DNA of 64,000 nucleotides from Amia ocellicauda (lineage: Eukaryota; Chordata; Actinopteri; Amiiformes; Amiidae): assembly GCF_036373705.1 (NCBI RefSeq), contig NC_089855.1, positions 48,343,318 through 48,407,317 on the forward strand, written 5' to 3'. The notes below the pieces were generated by a model. It had not been told where the DNA came from. It saw only the letters and a program-made list of their open reading frames with translations, and did not search any database. Position 1 is the stretch's first letter, and every line of letters starts with the position of its first letter. Positions 59,286 through 64,000 of the stretch are shown here, one piece after another. The translations under genes were made by a program, and so were the position numbers.

Positions 59286-62200
59286 TCAGTGAGTTTTCCT
59301 CTTCACCTCTCCTCCCTGGCTTTGGCTCGAGTCTGTGGCACAGGAAGCAGAAAGGAGGGGAACAGGCAGTTAGCACAGCCTGAGGGAAAGAGTGGAGGGG
59401 GACATGTGGGGACCTGTCAAGACAGAGACAGACAGACAGACAGCATGCTAGGACACGCAGGCAAGCAGGCAAGACAGACAGACCGACCAGGCAGACAGGC
59501 AGGTGAGGGGGAGGGGAGGTTACCTGTAAACATGTGCTGCAAGTGAGGAGGAAGAGCCGCTGGAGACCCTGACTGCAGACTCTTTAACAGATCTGCAGAG
59601 ACGGAGGAGAGAGGAGAGGAGGAGGGGAGGGATGTAAGAGGAAGTAAAGAGATGGACAGAGGAGGGAAGAGAAGGGGTGGGGGGTGAAAGGAACAGATGG
59701 CAAGAGATTGAAAGGATTGAGATGGAGGGAGGAGAGGAGTGCAGTGGAAAACAGGGACAGAGGGAGAGGAGGAAAAGAGAAGGAATAAAAGGAGAGAAAC
59801 ATGAGGCAGACTGCAAACTGGACAGACAGACATTGCAATGACAGTGCAGCAGCAGAAACTATCAGAGGAGCGACAGACAGACAGACAGGCAGGCAGGCAG
59901 TCACTATCTACAGTTGCAGGATCAGCATCTCTACAGTGCAGGATCAGTGTGATCAGTGTGTCTACTGTGCGGCTGTGTATCGTTCCCCCTGACCATTCGA
60001 TAGGCATCTAGATATATGGTCACCGATAACATTCAGGAAAGATGCGGTTAGAAAAATTTACGATTTGATAGAAACGTACAAAGCTCTCAGTCAGTGCAGA
60101 GACGCAGCGCTGCCCCGGGGACTCTGCGCAGAGCCGAGCAGCCATTCAGTGCTTGGGATTTACAGTGAGGGAAACAAGTATTTGATCCCCTGCCCCCTTA
60201 GCATTAACATGCAAATCAATTTTTTGAAATGCGTTTTTCTGGATTTTGTTGTTGTTATTCTGTTTCTCACTGTTAAAATACACCTACCATTAAAATTATA
60301 GACTGATCATTTCTTTGTCAGTGGGCAAACGTACAAAATCAGCAGGGGATAAAATTCTTTTTTCCCCTCACTGTACATGGGATTGCTTTGTGTTTTAATC
60401 CCAGTTACAAATATTTTACAAATAAAATGGAGATGGTTCAGATTAAGTTATTTTCCATAAATGCAAAAATGTAAAGTTGCTTTATGTTGCAAATCAATAT
60501 TTAGTCCACAATACATCCGTATGAAGATCCCAAGACTAGCTTAGACTAGTTTTTGGCAACACCATCCCATTTCCTCGTAAACCCACCTTGTACCTCTTCA
60601 TCGGCCAGTCATGCACATGCTCAGCAAGACAGACAGGCGTCTCCGATTTTTGATCACAAATCACTTGGCTTAACCCCCCCCCACCACAGCACTGCTGCTG
60701 GGTCAAAAGTATCATCAGGAGAAGCCAGCGACACATTATGATCCAATCTGCAATTGCTGTATCGGTTTGTGACGAGCAGATCGATATTTAACAGATTCAT
60801 TAATAAATATGGACCAGACTGGGGAATTTGAATCGGTGCAGTCGTATCTCAAACAGCTGGACTAGCGCATCGCTTTGAGTTGGTGAATCGTTACACCCCT
60901 AGTATACAGTGAAGTGTGTCAGTGCGTACTCTTTGTGCCAGTGTGTCAGTCTATACACAGTGCAGTGTCAGTGCCGTACTCACTCTGTGCCAGTGTATAT
61001 CCTGAGTTGGGTGAGGCAGAGGGCGTGCTGGCACCGCTGGGGGAGAAGTTCAGCAGGTCCAGGGGGAACTGGAAGGGCAGAGAGACGGGCACCAGCCCCC
61101 CCAGCATGCCGAACGCCCCCAGCCCACCCCCCCCCGCAGACAGCAGGGGCAGAGAGGGAGGGCTGCCCAAGAGACTGGCGGCTGAGGTCACCTGAAGAGA
61201 GAGAGAGACTAGTATTGAGACCAACTTACTTACTCTTACCACCTTACACCCCAATCGATTTACAATCACACGCTTTACACCCACACACATAGCCATCCCA
61301 TACTTACACACACACCCACCCCAGACTTACACACACACATACCCCCTAGACTAACACGCGCGCACGCACGCACACCAGATTCACATACACACACCCACCC
61401 ACACCAGATTGACACTCCCACTCACCTGAGTTAGTGTTGTCTGCGTGCTGGGGGCCGTGCTGGCCACTCTGCTCGGAATGGGCTTGACCCCCGACCCCAC
61501 GATCCCCGACGACCTCTGGGCCGGAGAGGGGCAGGAGCGCCTGTGATTGGCCGAGGGGGACTGGGAAGGGGCGGGGCGAAGCGGGGAGGGGGTGGGGTTA
61601 CTGCTGGTATTGCTACTAGTGTTGCTGCTGCTGCTGGGGGGTGCACACTTAGGCCCCCCCACAATGAGACCGGAGCCCTGCCCGGCTTTCCCTGCCACCC
61701 CCTGCACTGCATAAGGGGGCCGGAAATTGGGCTTGCAGGAGGAGGAGCTCACTGCCGTCACCTGCGCCCGGGGGAGAGAGAGAGAGGGGGAGGAGGTGGT
61801 CTGGGAGGGCACGGAGGACGGGGGGGGGGCGGGGGCAGAGGTGGCGGGGGGGGGGCGGGGCGTCTGCAGGGCGTTGGTGAGCTTGACGATAGGGGGAAGG
61901 CTGCGTGACGCCTTGGTGAGGGTGGCCTGCATGGGGGTGATGAAATTGGACTGGTGGTGGTGGGGGGGCCGGGCAGAGGGAGAAGGGGGGGTGTTCTTGG
62001 GGTGGCCTTGGGGGGGCCGCGAGGGTGTGCTGGGCAGTTGCTGGGCCTTGTGTGCAGGGGGGGTCAGTCTGTGTTGCAGGGGAGGGGTGGTGCCATGGCC
62101 GGCCTTGGCTCCTCCGCCTCCAGTGGGGGTCAAGCTCTTGCCCGAGGGTGGGGGGTACAACTTGCTCTGAGCGCCGCTTGGGGGCAGCAGGGGGGAAGCG

Positions 62201-62925
62201 GTGGGGGGGGGGCGGGGCTTCTGCAGGGCGGAGGGGGATGCGGCGGAGGCGGCAGGGGAGGAGTGGGGGTGGTGCAGCAGCAGCTTGGGGGTGGGGTTGG
62301 CAGAAGTGGCGGGGCGCTGGAGGTGGGGGTGGGCGTGCCGGTGCTGCCCATGGGCGCTCGCCGTGGCCACAGTGGCCGCCATCGTGCTGGCTGTCGTCCG
62401 GACCAGCGAGAAGCAGTCAGTGCGCGTCGCCCCCGAAACACCGGAGATGGAAAGAGAGGAGGTGGGGGGGCGGGCAGAGGGAGAGGAGGCGGGGGGGCGG
62501 GCAGAGGGAGAGGGGGAGGAGACTGAGGGAGAGGTGGAGGTGGCGGGAGGTGTGGGGGCCTCTCTCTTCACAGCGTAGGAGGGCGAGGGGGTGGGGGGTC
62601 GTGGCCTCTTGGCAGGGGGGGCAGCGGGGGGCTGCGGGGCCGGGGGCGACGGGGGGCTGCTGTCGCTCTGGACCAGCCCCCGGGCCGCGCTGCTCAGCAG
62701 GGCCAGCGCGTGGGAGATGGAGTCCAGGGAGGGGGCCGCCAGGGCCTCGTCCAGGGAGTCGTCCAGGCAGATGGTCTCAGGGGGTGAGGAGGAGGTTGGG
62801 CGGCGGGGCTGGGACTGGGAGGGGGCCGGCGCAGCAGCAGACACACCCAGGGGCTGGGGGGTGGAGCAAGCAACAGGGGGCGTGTGGGGGGGCTGCTGGG
62901 GTGTCCGCTGCATCCACATCCCATC
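59286..62925 (-). CDS. ubn2: ubinuclein-2-like, last four coding exons (partial, 5' end beyond window)
   Basis: Ubinucleins are HIRA-complex subunits that help deposit histone H3.3. Exons on the minus strand: 61426-62925, 60984-61191, 59524-59592 and 59286-59332, with phases 0, 1, 1 and a TGA at 59286-59288; together 607 codons plus stop. The large exon starts after a CCCATAG acceptor and is Pro/Ser-rich, probably disordered, with PETICLDDSLDEALAAPSLD near its start. The next exon has LGGLVPVSLPFQFPLDLLNF, then NLLKSLQSGSPAALPPHLQH and the end DSSQSQGGEVKRKTH. These match my recollection of the ubinuclein C-terminus, closer to UBN2 than UBN1. The HRD and conserved middle domains must lie upstream, past 62925. 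A 211-bp Tc1 relic sits in the 59593-60983 intron. Confidence 0.78.
60163..60373. mobile_element. 211-bp internally deleted relic of the IR/DR Tc1 family
   Basis: The ends CAGTGAGGGAAACAAGTATT and TTTTTTCCCCTCACTG, flanked by TA, match those of the elements at 32835 and 42264. Only the terminal regions remain, joined internally, with no transposase: a MITE-like derivative. It is in an intron of the UBN2-like gene. Confidence 0.85.
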
Positions 62926-62929
62926 CTAT

Positions 62930-64000
62930 GGGGAAGAGAGGGGTGAGAGATTGAGCAATTAGTACATGTTACATATTGACACTCCTACTGAGCACTGAGA
63001 CTGAGAGAGAGAGGGAGAGAGGGATGCCCCGTTTCCACTGGCGGACGCATCCGTGTATTGTGGAGGGTTAACAATCTGGTGCTAGACGCGTCCGTCCCTA
63101 CTGAGGACATGATTCGCTTTCAGCTGTGGAGGTGTGTGTTTGACTTGTAGACAGAGAGGGAGGAGATCAGATGCATTGTGTCGGAAGATATAATCTCAAG
63201 TGTAGTGTGCGATCACGAAGAAATTAGTTTTATTAGCAGCATGGAGTGAAATCCACGTACAGAAACAATGAAATGTTTTACTGCTTACAGTTAATATCCG
63301 AGTGCATTAAAAACTTGGATTTCGTAGGACCAGTGCAGGATACTGAAGGATAATGATCGGATGGTAGCAGCCGATTTTATTAATATTTCATGAACAGCTG
63401 GCCGGTGTTTCAGGCTGTGTTGTGTGAATGGTGTGCAGGACAATCCACAGAGACAATCAGTATGAAGGCGAAGACGATTAGTTAACATGTCCATTTACAA
63501 GTTAAATTAATGAATAAATAAATACAGCAGATCTGGGTTTCCCTCTAAAACATTAAGGACTGGTTTAATAAATGCGTCCATAAACGCCATGACCGAGACA
63601 CGCGCTTTAGTTCAATTATAACCGGCTATATTGTATCTGGATGATTCATCGTGAAACGTGTGTATTGTGTTTCAACTGTAACTTGCCCTGGTTAAGGACG
63701 TCTGATAAGTAAATTATAAATAATACAGCAAAAAGTGTTGTTACAAATCTGCAGAAAGAGTAATAAGTTAAGGGAGTCATGCTGTGCCATTTAAAATACA
63801 TATATACTCGCACAAATGATGACGATAATAATAACAAAACATTCGCTATTTAGTATTATTGCTGCACATGGAAACGTATTCTTATGGGAACATGCTTGTC
63901 TGAATATAATGTCTCTACACGTTTAGCTCTTCCAAATATCTCTGAACAGAAACGTGTTTATTACACTTTTAAATCATGTAAAGCACAAATAATAAAATGG
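62930..64000. other. unassigned; intron of UBN2-like gene
   Basis: No exon was recognised upstream of the acceptor at 62926-62927 in the remaining 1 kb. The sequence becomes AT-rich from about 63230. The next UBN2 exon is presumably outside the window. Confidence 0.4.

Noticed and set aside
61954-62954. Long Gly/Trp-rich plus-strand frames
   Set aside because: Antisense of the Pro/Ser-rich UBN2 exon, whose splice phases and C-terminal motifs support the minus strand.

Overview
This 64 kb window is nuclear DNA of a ray-finned fish. The genes are split by GT-AG introns and their best matches are vertebrate families. The space between and inside them is filled with fish-type transposons (two Tc1/mariner families, several hAT elements, CR1-like, Tx1-like and esterase/endonuclease-type LINEs, a tRNA-derived SINE, a Ty3/Gypsy remnant) and long CT, GT, GA and TATG microsatellites. 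The CR1-like LINEs might point to an early-diverging lineage (holostean or basal teleost), but the sequence alone does not settle the species.

Layout. 1.4-11.1 kb (+): a complete HMGXB4 (HMG-box containing 4) gene, 12 coding exons, 689 codons, with a CpG-rich promoter and a poly(A) signal. 11.2-12.5 kb: an intact DD36E Tc1/mariner transposon just past the HMGXB4 poly(A) site. 13.4-17.3 kb (-): decayed LINE fragments. 20.2-22.2 kb (-): a broken GIMAP/AIG1 GTPase gene. 22.9-23.8 kb: a hAT remnant with a second hAT element nested in it. 23.8-32.8 kb (-): a many-exon Maestro HEAT-like (MROH) gene whose splice phases still fit but which has an in-frame stop. It is interrupted by a Gypsy remnant and by a second, nearly identical DD36E Tc1 copy. 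32.8-34.4 and 42.3-43.9 kb: two IR/DR-type DD34E Tc1 copies, both inactivated. 37.3-39.2 kb: a CR1-like LINE carrying a SINE. 39.4-41.8 kb (-): a decayed SAM/HECT-like pseudogene. 44-50.8 kb: repeats and unassigned DNA.

51.0-56.7 kb (+): the most unusual gene, a four-exon AIG1/GIMAP-family gene of 966 codons. It encodes two G domains in tandem. The first has lost its nucleotide-binding motifs, the second keeps a canonical P-loop; a long Arg/Glu-rich presumed coiled coil separates them, and a glycine-rich hydrophobic C-terminus follows. 58.0-62.9 kb (-): the last four exons of ubinuclein (UBN2-like), convergent with the AIG1 gene; its upstream exons lie beyond the window.

The intact genes have separate roles: HMGXB4 and UBN2 are chromatin/transcription factors, and the AIG1 genes belong to an immune-type GTPase family that is often clustered. 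Nothing suggests they act as one unit. The link that runs through the window is transposon activity: two nearly identical intact Tc1 copies, nested insertions and filler-like fragments.
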